From positions 620,001-684,000 of the forward strand of contig NZ_PXYI01000004.1 of assembly GCF_003012735.1 (NCBI RefSeq): DNA of 64,000 nucleotides, in the 5' to 3' direction. Below are positions 38,528-47,998 of this stretch, in pieces (the first letter of the stretch is position 1; every line of letters starts with the position of its first letter). The stretch comes from Allosphingosinicella deserti (lineage in GTDB: Bacteria > Pseudomonadota > Alphaproteobacteria > Sphingomonadales > Sphingomonadaceae). The notes below the pieces were generated by a model. The model was given only the letters and a program-made list of their open reading frames with translations. It did no database searches and was not told the DNA's origin. The translations under genes and the position numbers were made by a program.

Positions 38528-39366
38528 GCGTCGAGGCGGCCAAGCCCGCGTCCGACCTTACGACCCGCTTTGCCGCCGCCGTGGTGATGATCGCGGTCGC
38601 GTGCTCAGCCATCTATTTCGGCGGCTGGCCGTTTCGGCTGCTGGTCGCCGCCGCTGCTGCGGTGATGATGGTCGAGTGGGGCGACATGCACCGCGCCGCG
38701 CGCCGCTGGAGCTGGATCGGCGCCGGTCTGCTCGTGCTCGGGCTGCTGGGCGCAGCGCAATGGTTGTACCCTGCGGGCGAAATCGACTTCATCGACGGTG
38801 CCGAAGCGATCAGCCTCCAGAGCTTCGACGAGCTTTGGATAGGCTTCGCAGCGCTGGCCGGCCTGGCCGTGCTGTTCGGCCTCATCACCCGTCGTCTGTC
38901 GATGGGTTGGGGCTTCCTCTACCTCGCATTGCCGAGCTTTGCCTTGCTGGTTCTGGAGTGGGCGCGGTTCGATCTCGTTTTCTGGCTGATGCTGGTCACC
39001 TGGTCGACCGACATCTTCGCCTATTTCGCCGGCCGCTCGATCGGAGGGCCGAAGCTCGCACCCAGAGTGAGCCCGAACAAGACCTGGGCAGGGCTGATCG
39101 GCGGCATGGCCGGTGCGGGCGTGATCGGCGCGGTTGCCGCATTGCTGTTCGATCTTGGCCCGATCTTCCTTGTCGCCGGCGCTCCGCTCGGCCTGCTCGC
39201 GCAACTCGGCGATCTGTATGAGAGTAGCGTCAAGCGCCGCCAGGGCGTCAAGGACAGCGGCAGCCTCCTGCCTGGGCACGGCGGCGTGCTCGACCGGGTC
39301 GACGGATTGCTCCCGGTGACGTTTGCGACGCTCGGCCTGCTGCTGCTTATCCTGGGCACGGCGTGA
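38524..39366 (+). CDS. cdsA: Phosphatidate cytidylyltransferase
   Basis: 280 aa, about seven membrane helices. The C-terminal signature is intact: SVKRRQGVKDSGSLLPGHGG followed by VLDRVDGLL, with KTWAGLIGG earlier. It makes CDP-diacylglycerol, which feeds pssA. Overlaps uppS (ATGA) and dxr (GTGA). Confidence 0.97.
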   Translation: MSVEAAKPASDLTTRFAAAVVMIAVACSAIYFGGWPFRLLVAAAAAVMMVEWGDMHRAARRWSWIGAGLLVLGLLGAAQWLYPAGEIDFIDGAEAISLQSFDELWIGFAALAGLAVLFGLITRRLSMGWGFLYLALPSFALLVLEWARFDLVFWLMLVTWSTDIFAYFAGRSIGGPKLAPRVSPNKTWAGLIGGMAGAGVIGAVAALLFDLGPIFLVAGAPLGLLAQLGDLYESSVKRRQGVKDSGSLLPGHGGVLDRVDGLLPVTFATLGLLLLILGTA

Positions 39367-40529
39367 CCGAAAGACGTACGATTACGATACTCGGGGCGAC
39401 CGGCTCCGTCGGCGGCTCGACGCTCGATCTGATCGAGCGCAATGCCGCGGACTACCAGGTGCTCGCGCTCACCGCCCACCGAGATGTGGATGGCCTCGCC
39501 GCGGCGGCGCGCCGGGTCGGGGCAGAGCGCGCGGTGATCGGCGACGAGAGCCTCCTGCCGGGCCTCAGGGCTGCCCTTCAAGGTACGGCGATTCGGGCGG
39601 AAGGTGGTGAGGATGCGATCCTCGATGCAGCCGCCGCGGGCGCAGACTGGACGATGGCGGCGATCGTCGGCTGCGCCGGGCTGAGGCCGACCATGGCTGC
39701 CTTGCGCGGCGGCCGCACGGTCGCGCTCGCCAACAAGGAATCGCTGGTGTCGGCAGGCGCCTTGATGACCGACGCCGCACAGGCGAGCGGAGCGACCCTG
39801 CTGCCGGTCGATTCGGAGCATAATGCGATCTTCCAATGCTTCGACGCGGATCGCCCGGCCGGCGTGCGGCGGATCATCCTGACGGCCAGCGGCGGTCCGT
39901 TCCGCACCAGGAGCCGCGACGAGATGCGGTCGATGACGCCGGCGCAGGCGGTGGCGCATCCCAATTGGTCGATGGGCGCCAAGATCTCGGTCGATTCCGC
40001 CACCCTCATGAACAAGGGGCTCGAGCTGATCGAAGCCTACCATTTGTTCCCGCTCGATGCCGAGGGGTTCGATGTGGTCATTCACCCGCAGTCGGTGATC
40101 CACAGTCTCGTCGAATATGTCGACGGATCCGTGCTCGCGCAGCTCGGCGCGCCCGACATGCGAATCCCGATCGCCTACGCGCTGGCCTGGCCCCGGCGGA
40201 TGGAGACTCCGTGCGAGCGGCTTGACCTGGTGCGCATCGGCAGCCTCGGGTTCGAAGCGCCGGACCTCGAGCGCTTCCCGGCCCTTGCTCTGGCCAAGGC
40301 GGCGCTTCGCGAGGGGGGCGCTGCCCCGGCGATTCTCAACGCTGCCAATGAGATAGCTGTGGCTGCCTTCCTTGAAGGATCGATCGGCTTTCTCGATATA
40401 GCTTCTATCTCGGCCGAAACCCTGCGATGCTGCACACCGCAGCCGCCGGCTTCGATCGAGGAGGTGCTCGACATCGACCGCGAGGCACGCGCGGTCGCGG
40501 CCGGCGTCAAGAGAAGGTATTTGCGTTGA
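39363..40529 (+). CDS. dxr: 1-deoxy-D-xylulose-5-phosphate reductoisomerase
   Basis: 388 aa. NADPH site TILGATGSVGGSTLDLI, VALANKESLVSAG, metal and substrate loops LLPVDSEHNAIFQC, and NWSMGAKISVDSATLMNKGLE. Second step of the MEP isoprenoid pathway, supplying the precursors used by UppS. GTG start overlapping the cdsA stop; its own stop overlaps the TTG of rseP. Confidence 0.98.
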   Translation: MTERRTITILGATGSVGGSTLDLIERNAADYQVLALTAHRDVDGLAAAARRVGAERAVIGDESLLPGLRAALQGTAIRAEGGEDAILDAAAAGADWTMAAIVGCAGLRPTMAALRGGRTVALANKESLVSAGALMTDAAQASGATLLPVDSEHNAIFQCFDADRPAGVRRIILTASGGPFRTRSRDEMRSMTPAQAVAHPNWSMGAKISVDSATLMNKGLELIEAYHLFPLDAEGFDVVIHPQSVIHSLVEYVDGSVLAQLGAPDMRIPIAYALAWPRRMETPCERLDLVRIGSLGFEAPDLERFPALALAKAALREGGAAPAILNAANEIAVAAFLEGSIGFLDIASISAETLRCCTPQPPASIEEVLDIDREARAVAAGVKRRYLR

Positions 40530-41656
40530 ACAGTCCCGGCTTCCTGTGGACGATCCTCAGCTTCCTGCTGGTCATTGGCCCGCTGATCTTCGTCCACGAA
40601 CTCGGCCACTATTTCGTCGGCCGCTGGTTCGGCGTGAAGGCCGAGGTCTTTTCCATCGGCTTCGGACGGGAGATTGCCGGCTGGACCGACCGACGCGGCA
40701 CGCGCTGGAAAGTCGCCTGGCTTCCGCTCGGCGGCTATGTCCGCTTTGCGGGCGACATGAACCCGGCGAGCCAGCCTTCGCCGGAATGGCTGGCGCTTCC
40801 GCCCGAGGAGCGTGCTCAGACGTTCCAGGCCAAAGCCGTCTGGCAGCGTTTCCTGATCGTCGCCGCCGGTCCGGTCACCAATTTCATTTGCGCGATCCTG
40901 ATCTTCACCGGATTCCTGATGGCCTATGGCGAACCGCGGAGTTCCCCGGTTGTCGCGGCTGTGGAGCCGGGCTCTGGAGCCCAAGCCGCCGGGATCCTCC
41001 CAGGGGACCGGATCACCGGTATCGGCGGACACAAGGTCACGACGTTCGAGGACATTGCGCGCCAGGTCGTTCTGCATCCCGGCGAGACCCTGAAGGTGGA
41101 GTTCGTCCGCGAGGGACGCGCGCAGGAGGTGATGGCGACAGCGCAGGCGAAAGTGGAGCGTGACAAGTTCGGCAACGAATTCCGTCGCGGGCTGCTTGGC
41201 GTTCGCCCCGGCGAGCGCGTGATCGCGCCGCTCGGCCTTTCCGATGGCTTCGTCGGCGCAGTCCGCCTGACCGGTCAGGTGGTCGGAACCACGATCGAAG
41301 GCCTCGGCCAGATCATCACCGGTAAGCGTTCGGTCAAGGAGCTTGGCGGGCCGCTCAAGATCGCCAAATTCTCCGGTGAGCAGGCGAGCCTCGGGCTTCT
41401 CGCCTTCATCTGGTTCGTGGCCGTGATTTCGATTAATCTTGGCTTCATCAACCTCTTGCCAATCCCGATGCTCGACGGCGGTCATCTGCTCCTCTATCTG
41501 ATCGAGGGGGTTCGCCGGAAACCGCTGAAGCCCGAAGCTCAGGAATGGGCGTTCCGAACCGGGCTCGCTGCGCTTCTGGCTCTGATGATTTTCGTCACAG
41601 TGAACGACCTGGCGTCTTTTGGACTGCTCACGAAGCTTGGCGGCTTGATCGACTGA
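40526..41656 (+). CDS. rseP: RIP site-2 metalloprotease RseP
   Basis: 376 aa from a TTG start overlapping the dxr TGA, with AGAAGG about 9 bases upstream. Zinc motif HELGHYFVGRWFGVK in the first membrane helix, PDZ domain at about residues 130-215 (VEPGSGAQAAGILPGDRITG) and the second metal motif NLLPIPMLDGGHLL. It cleaves membrane anti-sigma factors and leftover signal peptides. bamA follows after 80 bases. Confidence 0.95.
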   Translation: MNSPGFLWTILSFLLVIGPLIFVHELGHYFVGRWFGVKAEVFSIGFGREIAGWTDRRGTRWKVAWLPLGGYVRFAGDMNPASQPSPEWLALPPEERAQTFQAKAVWQRFLIVAAGPVTNFICAILIFTGFLMAYGEPRSSPVVAAVEPGSGAQAAGILPGDRITGIGGHKVTTFEDIARQVVLHPGETLKVEFVREGRAQEVMATAQAKVERDKFGNEFRRGLLGVRPGERVIAPLGLSDGFVGAVRLTGQVVGTTIEGLGQIITGKRSVKELGGPLKIAKFSGEQASLGLLAFIWFVAVISINLGFINLLPIPMLDGGHLLLYLIEGVRRKPLKPEAQEWAFRTGLAALLALMIFVTVNDLASFGLLTKLGGLID

Positions 41657-41736
41657 GAATGATCGGGCAGGGCTGAGACGACAGGGACAATGGGCCGGGC
41701 GTTTGCACCGGCCGAATCTATTTAGGGCGGGGACCC

Positions 41737-44397
41737 GTGACAGCGACCAAAATCATCAACCATCGTCCGCGCCTGTGCTCCGTGCTTCTCGTCGGCACGA
41801 TCCTTGGCGGCGCCGGCGTGCCGGCTTACGCGCAGCAGGGCCAGCCCGCGGCCGCACAGCCTTCGACCGCGGCTCCGGCGGGCACACAGGCTCCGGCGCC
41901 TGCCGTCATCGCGGCGCCCGTCTCACCTGCGGCGCAGCCCATCCGTTCGATCGCCGTGTCCGGCAATCAGCGCCTCGAGCCGGAGACGGTGATCTCCTAC
42001 ATGAAGCTCCGCGTCGGCGAGAGCTACACGCGCGAGCGGCTCGACGAAGCGCTGCGCGATCTTTACGGCACCGAGCTGTTCGCCGACGTCCAGATTCTCG
42101 GCAGCGACACCGGCAATCTGGTGATCCAGGTGCGCGAGAATCCGGTGATCAACCGGATCATCCTTGAAGGCAACAAGCGCATCAAGGACGACAAGATCGG
42201 TCCGGAGATCAAGCTCGCGCCGCGCCAGATCTTCACCCGCACCAAGGCGCGCGCGGACGTCGCCCGGATCATCGAGCTCTATCGGCGCCAAGGCCGCTTT
42301 GCCGCTGAGGTTGAGCCCAAGATCGTTCAGCTCGAGCAGAACCGCGTCGACGTGGTGTTCGAAATCAGCGAAGGACCCAAGTCCAAGGTTCGCCAGATCA
42401 ACATCCTCGGCAACGAGAAATTCTCCGATGGTGAGCTGCGTGGTCACATGGCGACCAAGCGCACCAGCCTGTTCAGCTTCCTTGGCTCGGGCGCGGTCTA
42501 CGATCCGGATCGCCTGGCCTATGATCAGCAGCAGCTGCGTCTGTTCTACCTGACCGAAGGCTATGCCGACTTCCGCGTCGTCTCTGCCGTGGCGGAGCTC
42601 ACTCCGGACAGGCAGGATTTCATCATCACCTACGTGGTCGAGGAAGGCGAGCGCTACAAGTTCGGCGACGTCAAGGTCGAGAGCGAGATCCGTGACCTCA
42701 AGGGCGAGGATCTGACTCGCCTGCTGCCGATGAAGAACGGCCAATGGTATAATGCCAAGCAGGTTGAGGATACGGTGACCTCGCTGAACGAGAGCGCAGG
42801 CCTGTTCGGTTATGCATTCGCCGACGTCAATCCGCGGATCCAGCGCGACGCGGAGACGCGGACGATGGCGGTGACCTTCCAGGTTGCCGAGACGCCGCGA
42901 GTCTATGTCGAGCGCGTCAACATCAACGGCAACACCGTCACGCAGGACAAGGTGATCCGCCGCGAGTTTCGTCTCGCGGAGGGCGATCCGTTCAACAGCG
43001 TCCGGGTCAAGCGCTCGCGCGACCGCATCCAGTCGCTCGGTTACTTCCAGGACGATCTCGAGGTCACCCAGACCCAGGGATCGACTCCCGATCGCGTGAT
43101 TCTCGGCGTCGACGTCGAGGAGAAGGCGACGGGCGAGCTCCAGGTTTCGGCAGGTTTCTCGAGCCTTGAACGTTTCCTCGTCAATCTTTCGATCCGTCAA
43201 CGCAACTTCCGCGGGAAGGGCCAGGAGCTGCGTGCGGCGGTCAATTATTCCAGCTATTCCAAATCGGTGGAGCTCGGCTTTACCGAGCCCTATCTGTTCG
43301 ACCGCAATATCGCCGTCGGAGCCGACGTGTTCCGGCGGGATTACAGCAGCTTCAACTATGTCGGCAACGAGCGCAACAACACCTACGAGCAGGTATCGAC
43401 CGGCTTCCAGCTGCGCAGCGGCATCCCGCTGACCGAATATATGCAGCTTGCAGGCCGGTACGGGCTAAGCCTCGACGACGTCACGCTGGACGAGGATCTC
43501 TATTTCACGGATCCGGATGGGTCTGGTCCGCTGCCGGCATTCTGCGATCCGCTGCGGGTTGGACGATATCTGTGCCAAGCGGTGGGCAAACGCACGACCT
43601 CGTCGATCGGCTATTCGTTCGCTTATGACGACACCAACAACCGTATTCGCCCAACTCGCGGCCAGCGCGTGGTGCTCAATCAGGATTTCGCCGGCCTGGG
43701 CGGTAGCGTCAAATATCTGCGGACCCGTCTCAACGCGTCCAAATATTGGCAGCCGTTCGGCGGCTTTGTCTTCTCGCTAAGCGGCGAGGGCGGTTATATT
43801 CACAGCTTCGAGAAGGCGGACGAGCCCGGCGAAGATCCTGTCCGTCTCATCGATCGATTCTTCCTTGGTGAGCCGCAGATGCGAGGCTTCGACATTCGCG
43901 GCGTCGGCCCGCGCGTGATCCGGCAATATTTCAACGCCGATGGCCCGATCGAGGACAATAACGACCAGATCGACGACGCTCTCGGCGGGCGGGCTTATTA
44001 TCTCGCACGTGCCGAGCTCGAGGTCCCGTTGAGCTCGGGACTGCGCGAGATGGGCTTGCGTCCGTCCTTCTTCGTCGACGCCGGAGCCTTGTTCGGCCTC
44101 AAGCGGCCGCTGACTACGACGCTGACGAATTGCGTCGACGATCCCGCCATTGCGGGCACGGTCGAAGCGTCCCAAGTGATTGGCAGCAAGACTTGCCCGA
44201 CGGGAGCCGTGATCGGTGCTAACTCGTTCGAAGAAATTTATGCCGGCAACACCGCAAAGCCCCGGCTTTCCGTCGGCTTCGGCGTCAACTGGAATTCGCC
44301 GTTCGGCCCGTTCAGGATCGATATAGCCAAGGCGCTTATCAAGGCCGACGGGGATGATACCAAGCTTATTACCTTCAACGTAGGGACCGCATTCTAA
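41737..44397 (+). CDS. bamA: Outer membrane protein assembly factor BamA
   Basis: 886 aa, GTG start. Signal peptide to about Ala32 (cleavage AYA-QQ), an unusual Pro/Ala/Gln-rich spacer to about residue 67, then five POTRA domains (first SIAVSGNQRLEPETVISYM) to about residue 430 and the Omp85 barrel, ending in Phe, the usual outer-membrane signature. The barrel has FLGEPQMRGFDIRGVGPR (the xRGF motif of loop 6). It inserts beta-barrel proteins into the outer membrane. skp follows with a TAATG overlap. Confidence 0.97.
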   Translation: MTATKIINHRPRLCSVLLVGTILGGAGVPAYAQQGQPAAAQPSTAAPAGTQAPAPAVIAAPVSPAAQPIRSIAVSGNQRLEPETVISYMKLRVGESYTRERLDEALRDLYGTELFADVQILGSDTGNLVIQVRENPVINRIILEGNKRIKDDKIGPEIKLAPRQIFTRTKARADVARIIELYRRQGRFAAEVEPKIVQLEQNRVDVVFEISEGPKSKVRQINILGNEKFSDGELRGHMATKRTSLFSFLGSGAVYDPDRLAYDQQQLRLFYLTEGYADFRVVSAVAELTPDRQDFIITYVVEEGERYKFGDVKVESEIRDLKGEDLTRLLPMKNGQWYNAKQVEDTVTSLNESAGLFGYAFADVNPRIQRDAETRTMAVTFQVAETPRVYVERVNINGNTVTQDKVIRREFRLAEGDPFNSVRVKRSRDRIQSLGYFQDDLEVTQTQGSTPDRVILGVDVEEKATGELQVSAGFSSLERFLVNLSIRQRNFRGKGQELRAAVNYSSYSKSVELGFTEPYLFDRNIAVGADVFRRDYSSFNYVGNERNNTYEQVSTGFQLRSGIPLTEYMQLAGRYGLSLDDVTLDEDLYFTDPDGSGPLPAFCDPLRVGRYLCQAVGKRTTSSIGYSFAYDDTNNRIRPTRGQRVVLNQDFAGLGGSVKYLRTRLNASKYWQPFGGFVFSLSGEGGYIHSFEKADEPGEDPVRLIDRFFLGEPQMRGFDIRGVGPRVIRQYFNADGPIEDNNDQIDDALGGRAYYLARAELEVPLSSGLREMGLRPSFFVDAGALFGLKRPLTTTLTNCVDDPAIAGTVEASQVIGSKTCPTGAVIGANSFEEIYAGNTAKPRLSVGFGVNWNSPFGPFRIDIAKALIKADGDDTKLITFNVGTAF

Positions 44398-45038
44398 TGA
44401 AGAAGATTGTTATCGGCGCCGCCGCCGCTGCGGCGCTTTCGCTGGGCATGTCCGGTGCAGCGCTCGCGCAGCGCAACAACGCCGCGGCCGGTGCGAGCAT
44501 CCTGGTGGTCGACACCGATCGTGTGATGACCGAATGCACGGCGTGCCGTGCCGCGCAGACCGCGCTTCAGGGCCAGGTTCAGCAGGCGCAGCAATTCGCC
44601 CAGGGCCTGGCGCAGCCGCTGCAGACGGAAGGACAGGCGATCGAGGCCGCCGTTCGTGCGCTCGCGGGCAAGCAGCCTGACGCCGCGCTCCAGCAGCGCG
44701 CCACTGCGTTCCAGACGCGTCAGAACCAGGCCAATCAGCAGATCAACCAGCGCGAGCAGACGATCCGCTCCACTCAGGCGCACGTGCAGCAGCAGCTCGG
44801 CCAAAGGCTGATCCCGATCATCGAGTCGATCCGTGCGTCGCGTCGCGCCGCCATCGCCGTCTCGAAGAGCTCGACGCTTGCCAACGACAATGCAATCGAC
44901 GTTACTGCCGAGGTGCTGACCCAGCTCAACCAGCAACTGCCGTCGGTCAGCGTCACGCCGCTGCCACAGCAGAATGCCGCACCTGCGCCGGCCGGCACCC
45001 AGCCCGCGCAGCCGCAGCCGCAGCCGCAGGGCCGGTGA
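44397..45038 (+). CDS. skp: OmpH/Skp-family periplasmic chaperone
   Basis: 213 aa. Signal peptide to about Ala24 (MSGAALAQ), then [20 protein letters not shown] and a Gln/Ala-rich coiled coil to about residue 160 that would form the jellyfish-like tentacles; Pro/Gln-rich tail. The CTAC pair near the mature N-terminus is a possible disulfide. It carries unfolded outer-membrane proteins to BamA. The start shares one base with the bamA stop, and its stop overlaps the GTG of fabZ. Confidence 0.9.
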   Translation: MKKIVIGAAAAAALSLGMSGAALAQRNNAAAGASILVVDTDRVMTECTACRAAQTALQGQVQQAQQFAQGLAQPLQTEGQAIEAAVRALAGKQPDAALQQRATAFQTRQNQANQQINQREQTIRSTQAHVQQQLGQRLIPIIESIRASRRAAIAVSKSSTLANDNAIDVTAEVLTQLNQQLPSVSVTPLPQQNAAPAPAGTQPAQPQPQPQGR

Positions 45039-45514
45039 GCACCGAAGACACGGCAAGCACCGCCATCGGGCCGCTGGATATCCGGCGGGTGATGGCGGCG
45101 TTGCCGCATCGTTACCCAATGCTCCTGATCGACCGGGTCGAGGAGCTGGTCCCGAGGAAGCGGATCGTCGCAATCAAGGCGGTGACGATCAACGAGCCCT
45201 TCTTCCAGGGCCATTTCCCGACCCGTCCGATCATGCCCGGCGTGCTCCTCGTCGAGGCGATGGCGCAGGCGTCCGGCGTTCTTGCTGTCGAATCGCTCGG
45301 GCTCGCCGGCACGGGCAAGCTCGTCTACTTCATGGCGATCGACAACGCGAAGTTCCGCCGTCCGGTCGAACCGGGCGTGCTGCTGCGCATCGAGGTGGAA
45401 CTCGTCCAGGATCGTGGATCGGTGTGCAAGTTCGCCGGCAAGGTGCTGGTCGACGGAAAACTCGCGGCGGAGACCAGCTTCACCGCGATGATCGCCGATC
45501 CGCCCAAGGACTGA
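45035..45514 (+). CDS. fabZ: 3-hydroxyacyl-ACP dehydratase FabZ
   Basis: 159 aa hot-dog fold. Catalytic His60 and Glu74 in [21 protein letters not shown]-terminal [19 protein letters not shown]. It dehydrates hydroxyacyl-ACP in fatty-acid synthesis. In most Gram-negatives it lies between lpxD and lpxA; here it directly follows skp and is followed by an unrelated convergent operon. Confidence 0.97.
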   Translation: MSTEDTASTAIGPLDIRRVMAALPHRYPMLLIDRVEELVPRKRIVAIKAVTINEPFFQGHFPTRPIMPGVLLVEAMAQASGVLAVESLGLAGTGKLVYFMAIDNAKFRRPVEPGVLLRIEVELVQDRGSVCKFAGKVLVDGKLAAETSFTAMIADPPKD

Positions 45515-45531
45515 TCCCAGAAGCGAAATCG

Positions 45532-46248
45532 TCAGGCGGTACGATGCGGGGCCGGGCTCCAGCCCGCCTCGCTGTGCTCGATCCCGAAAACGGCCGGAAT
45601 CACCGGACCGGCGACCAGCGCCCGCGGGTGACCGTCCGCGATGATCTGGCCGTTCTTCATGACGATCAGCCGGTCGGCGTAGCGGGCGGCGAGATCGAGA
45701 TCGTGCAGCGCGACGATCGCCGCGCGGCCAGATGCCGCCTCGGCCTTGAGTATGTCCATCAGCCGCAACTGCCAAAGTGGATCGAGGTTCGCGATCGGCT
45801 CGTCAAGCAGCAGCAGCTTCGGGCGGGCGGCCAGCGCCCGCGCCAGCAGCACCCGGCTGCGTTCGCCGGTGGACAAACGGTCGACCCGGCGATCGGCGAA
45901 GGCCGAGAGTTCCAGCGTCGTCAACGCTTCATCCACTGCGCGCGCATAGTCGCCGAGCCCGAGCCCGGCGACATCGCGAACAGTGAGAGGCCAGGCGATG
46001 TCGCGGTTCGCCGGTAGGTAGGCGAACAGGCGCCGCCGCTCTGCCGGCCCCGCCCGGCGCGCGTCTTTGCCGTCTATGCGGACGCTGCCAAGGGGCGATC
46101 CGATTCCGGCAAGCGCGTGGAGGAGGCTGGTCTTGCCGCTGCCGTTCGGACCGACGAGGCAGACAAGGCCGGGCGTTTCCACCATCAAGTCGGTCGGGTC
46201 CAGCCGACGCGGCATCGCCAGAGCCGCGGCCTCGAGCAGCATCGTCAT
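45532..46248 (-). CDS. btuD: Cobalamin-type ABC transporter ATP-binding protein
   Basis: 238 aa. Walker A CLVGPNGSGKTSLLH, signature LSTGERSRVLLARAL and Walker B LLLLDEPIANLDPLW, with LHDLDLAARYADRLIVMKNG at the H-loop. FecE/BtuD family; last gene of the riboswitch-led operon, so cobalamin is the likely cargo. The ATG at 46248 overlaps the permease stop; upstream in-frame sequence belongs to the permease gene. Confidence 0.9.
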   Translation of the reverse strand: MTMLLEAAALAMPRRLDPTDLMVETPGLVCLVGPNGSGKTSLLHALAGIGSPLGSVRIDGKDARRAGPAERRRLFAYLPANRDIAWPLTVRDVAGLGLGDYARAVDEALTTLELSAFADRRVDRLSTGERSRVLLARALAARPKLLLLDEPIANLDPLWQLRLMDILKAEAASGRAAIVALHDLDLAARYADRLIVMKNGQIIADGHPRALVAGPVIPAVFGIEHSEAGWSPAPHRTA

Positions 46249-47213
46249 CGGCTGAGGCTCCACCGCATATGCGCAACCAGCCACAGGAAGAACGGTGCCC
46301 CAAGCAGCGCCGTGACCACGCCGATCGGCAGGATCCGCCCGAGCGGAGCTGCCCGTGTGACGAGATCGGCGGCGAGCAGAAGACCGCCACCGATCATCGC
46401 CGCCGGCAGGATCGCTCCCCCGGGGTGGCCGCGGCTGATCCGCCTGGCGAAGATCGGCGCAACCAGGCCGACGAACCCGATTGCGCCGCAGATGGCGACG
46501 CATGCGCCAACCCCGATCGCGGTCAGCGCAACGATCGCGATGCGAAGGCGGCGCAAATCATGGCCGAGGGACTGGACGACGTCTTCGCCGAGCGTGAGAA
46601 GGTCGAGCGGGCCGCCGAGGCGCAGGAGAAGCAGCACAGTAAGCAAGGCCGGGACACCTGCGAATGCTGCCTGCGCGAGGCTGCGGTCGACCAGCGAACC
46701 CATCAGCCAGTCATAGGCGTCGTAAAATGCGAATGGCGAGGGCGCGAGCGCCAGCGCCAGCGTGGTCAAGGCGCCGGCGAGGGCGCTGATCGCCAATCCG
46801 GAAAGGAGGAGTGTGGCCGTCTCGGCGCGGGGGCCCGCGAGCGCAATGAGCAGCAGCAGGGCGGCCAGCGCGCCGCCGACCGCCCCGATCGACAGAGCCA
46901 CGGGAGAGGCGAAGCCGAGGATGTAAGCCGTCACCACGGCGCCGAGCGCGGCGCCGCTGGTCGTGCCGGTGAGATCGGGGGAGGCGAGGGGGTTGGCGAA
47001 GAGAGCCTGGATCGCCGCGCCGGCCGCGCCGAGCATCGCACCGTAGACGAGCGCGAGCAGCGCGCGCGGGAGCCGCAACTCACGGATCACGGCCCAGCCC
47101 AAATCGCGATCCTGCTGCAGGAGATCACGAATGACGCTCCACGGCGCCAGTACCGACAGCGCGAATAGGAACAGAACGGCGGCGCCGAGCAGTACCGCGA
47201 CACGATTGCTCAT
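46245..47213 (-). CDS. btuC: FecCD/BtuC-family ABC permease
   Basis: 322 aa, eight to ten membrane helices. Family blocks LPRALLALVYGAMLGAAGAA, FANPLASPDLTGTTSGAALG and the cytoplasmic GEDVVQSLGHDLRRLRI that contacts the ATPase. Siderophore and B12 permeases share this fold; the riboswitch and neighbouring btuB/btuF favour B12. Overlaps both neighbours by four bases. Confidence 0.92.
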   Translation of the reverse strand: MSNRVAVLLGAAVLFLFALSVLAPWSVIRDLLQQDRDLGWAVIRELRLPRALLALVYGAMLGAAGAAIQALFANPLASPDLTGTTSGAALGAVVTAYILGFASPVALSIGAVGGALAALLLLIALAGPRAETATLLLSGLAISALAGALTTLALALAPSPFAFYDAYDWLMGSLVDRSLAQAAFAGVPALLTVLLLLRLGGPLDLLTLGEDVVQSLGHDLRRLRIAIVALTAIGVGACVAICGAIGFVGLVAPIFARRISRGHPGGAILPAAMIGGGLLLAADLVTRAAPLGRILPIGVVTALLGAPFFLWLVAHMRWSLSR

Positions 47214-47998
47214 CTGGCAATCGCCTTCAGCCGTCTCACTTCATCGATGAGCAGAGGTCCCATGCAGGTCCAGAGCCGGCCATCGGTGACGATCGTCCGA
47301 GACTTGCCGCCGCCCGTCGCCAGCGGGTGGGAGAGCCAGCGTTGCTCTCCGGAATATTGCCCGGCGCGATAATCGCTGCGGAGTAGGACGGCAGGTGGCG
47401 CGACCAGCAACTGCTCCAGCGATAGTCGCTCGCCCGGAAGAGCACGTTGGCGCAGGCCCGCCAGGGCCATCCATTGCCCGGCAAGGCTGGCCGGCGAAAC
47501 GCTGCGGCCGCCGCCGCCCAGCCAGACGCTGTCGTGTGCGGGTGGCGGCGCATTGTGCTTCAGCGCGGCAATGGCGGCGAGGAGTGGTCTGGCGCGGTCC
47601 TGCCGGCCGAGCGCGGAGGCCGTTTCGACGATGCTCTTTTCGACGTCCGAGATCGTCTGCGGGAAGGGAAGGTCCAGCACCTTGATGCCAAGCCGCTCGG
47701 CGATCCGTACCCGATCGCGCGCGCCTCCGCCCATGGTGAGCACGAGATCGGGCCTGAGACCTGCCACCGAAACGAGGCTGCCGTCATTGGTCCGATGGCG
47801 GCGCGCCTGCCGCCACAAGGGCGTTTCGGCTTCCTTCTGCGCAAGATGAGTCACCGATGCGATCTGGCCGGGAGCGGCCAGAATCAGCAGCAATTCGTCG
47901 GTGCACAGGTTGAGCGACGCCGCGCGCTGCGGCGCCGCCTCACCGGGCCCGGCGAGTGCAACGAGGCTAATCGCCGAAACGAATGCGAAGGCCCGCAT
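47210..47998 (-). CDS. btuF: Periplasmic cobalamin-binding protein
   Basis: 262 aa. Signal peptide to about Ala20 (FVSAISLVALAGPGEA), then the class III binding-protein fold: RAASLNLCTDELLLILAAP, the VAGLRPDLVLTMGG strand and a second lobe starting near residue 140. It delivers substrate to BtuC. It lacks a lipoprotein Cys at the cleavage site. Its start lies 32 bp inside the end of the TonB receptor gene. Confidence 0.87.
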   Translation of the reverse strand: MRAFAFVSAISLVALAGPGEAAPQRAASLNLCTDELLLILAAPGQIASVTHLAQKEAETPLWRQARRHRTNDGSLVSVAGLRPDLVLTMGGGARDRVRIAERLGIKVLDLPFPQTISDVEKSIVETASALGRQDRARPLLAAIAALKHNAPPPAHDSVWLGGGGRSVSPASLAGQWMALAGLRQRALPGERLSLEQLLVAPPAVLLRSDYRAGQYSGEQRWLSHPLATGGGKSRTIVTDGRLWTCMGPLLIDEVRRLKAIAR

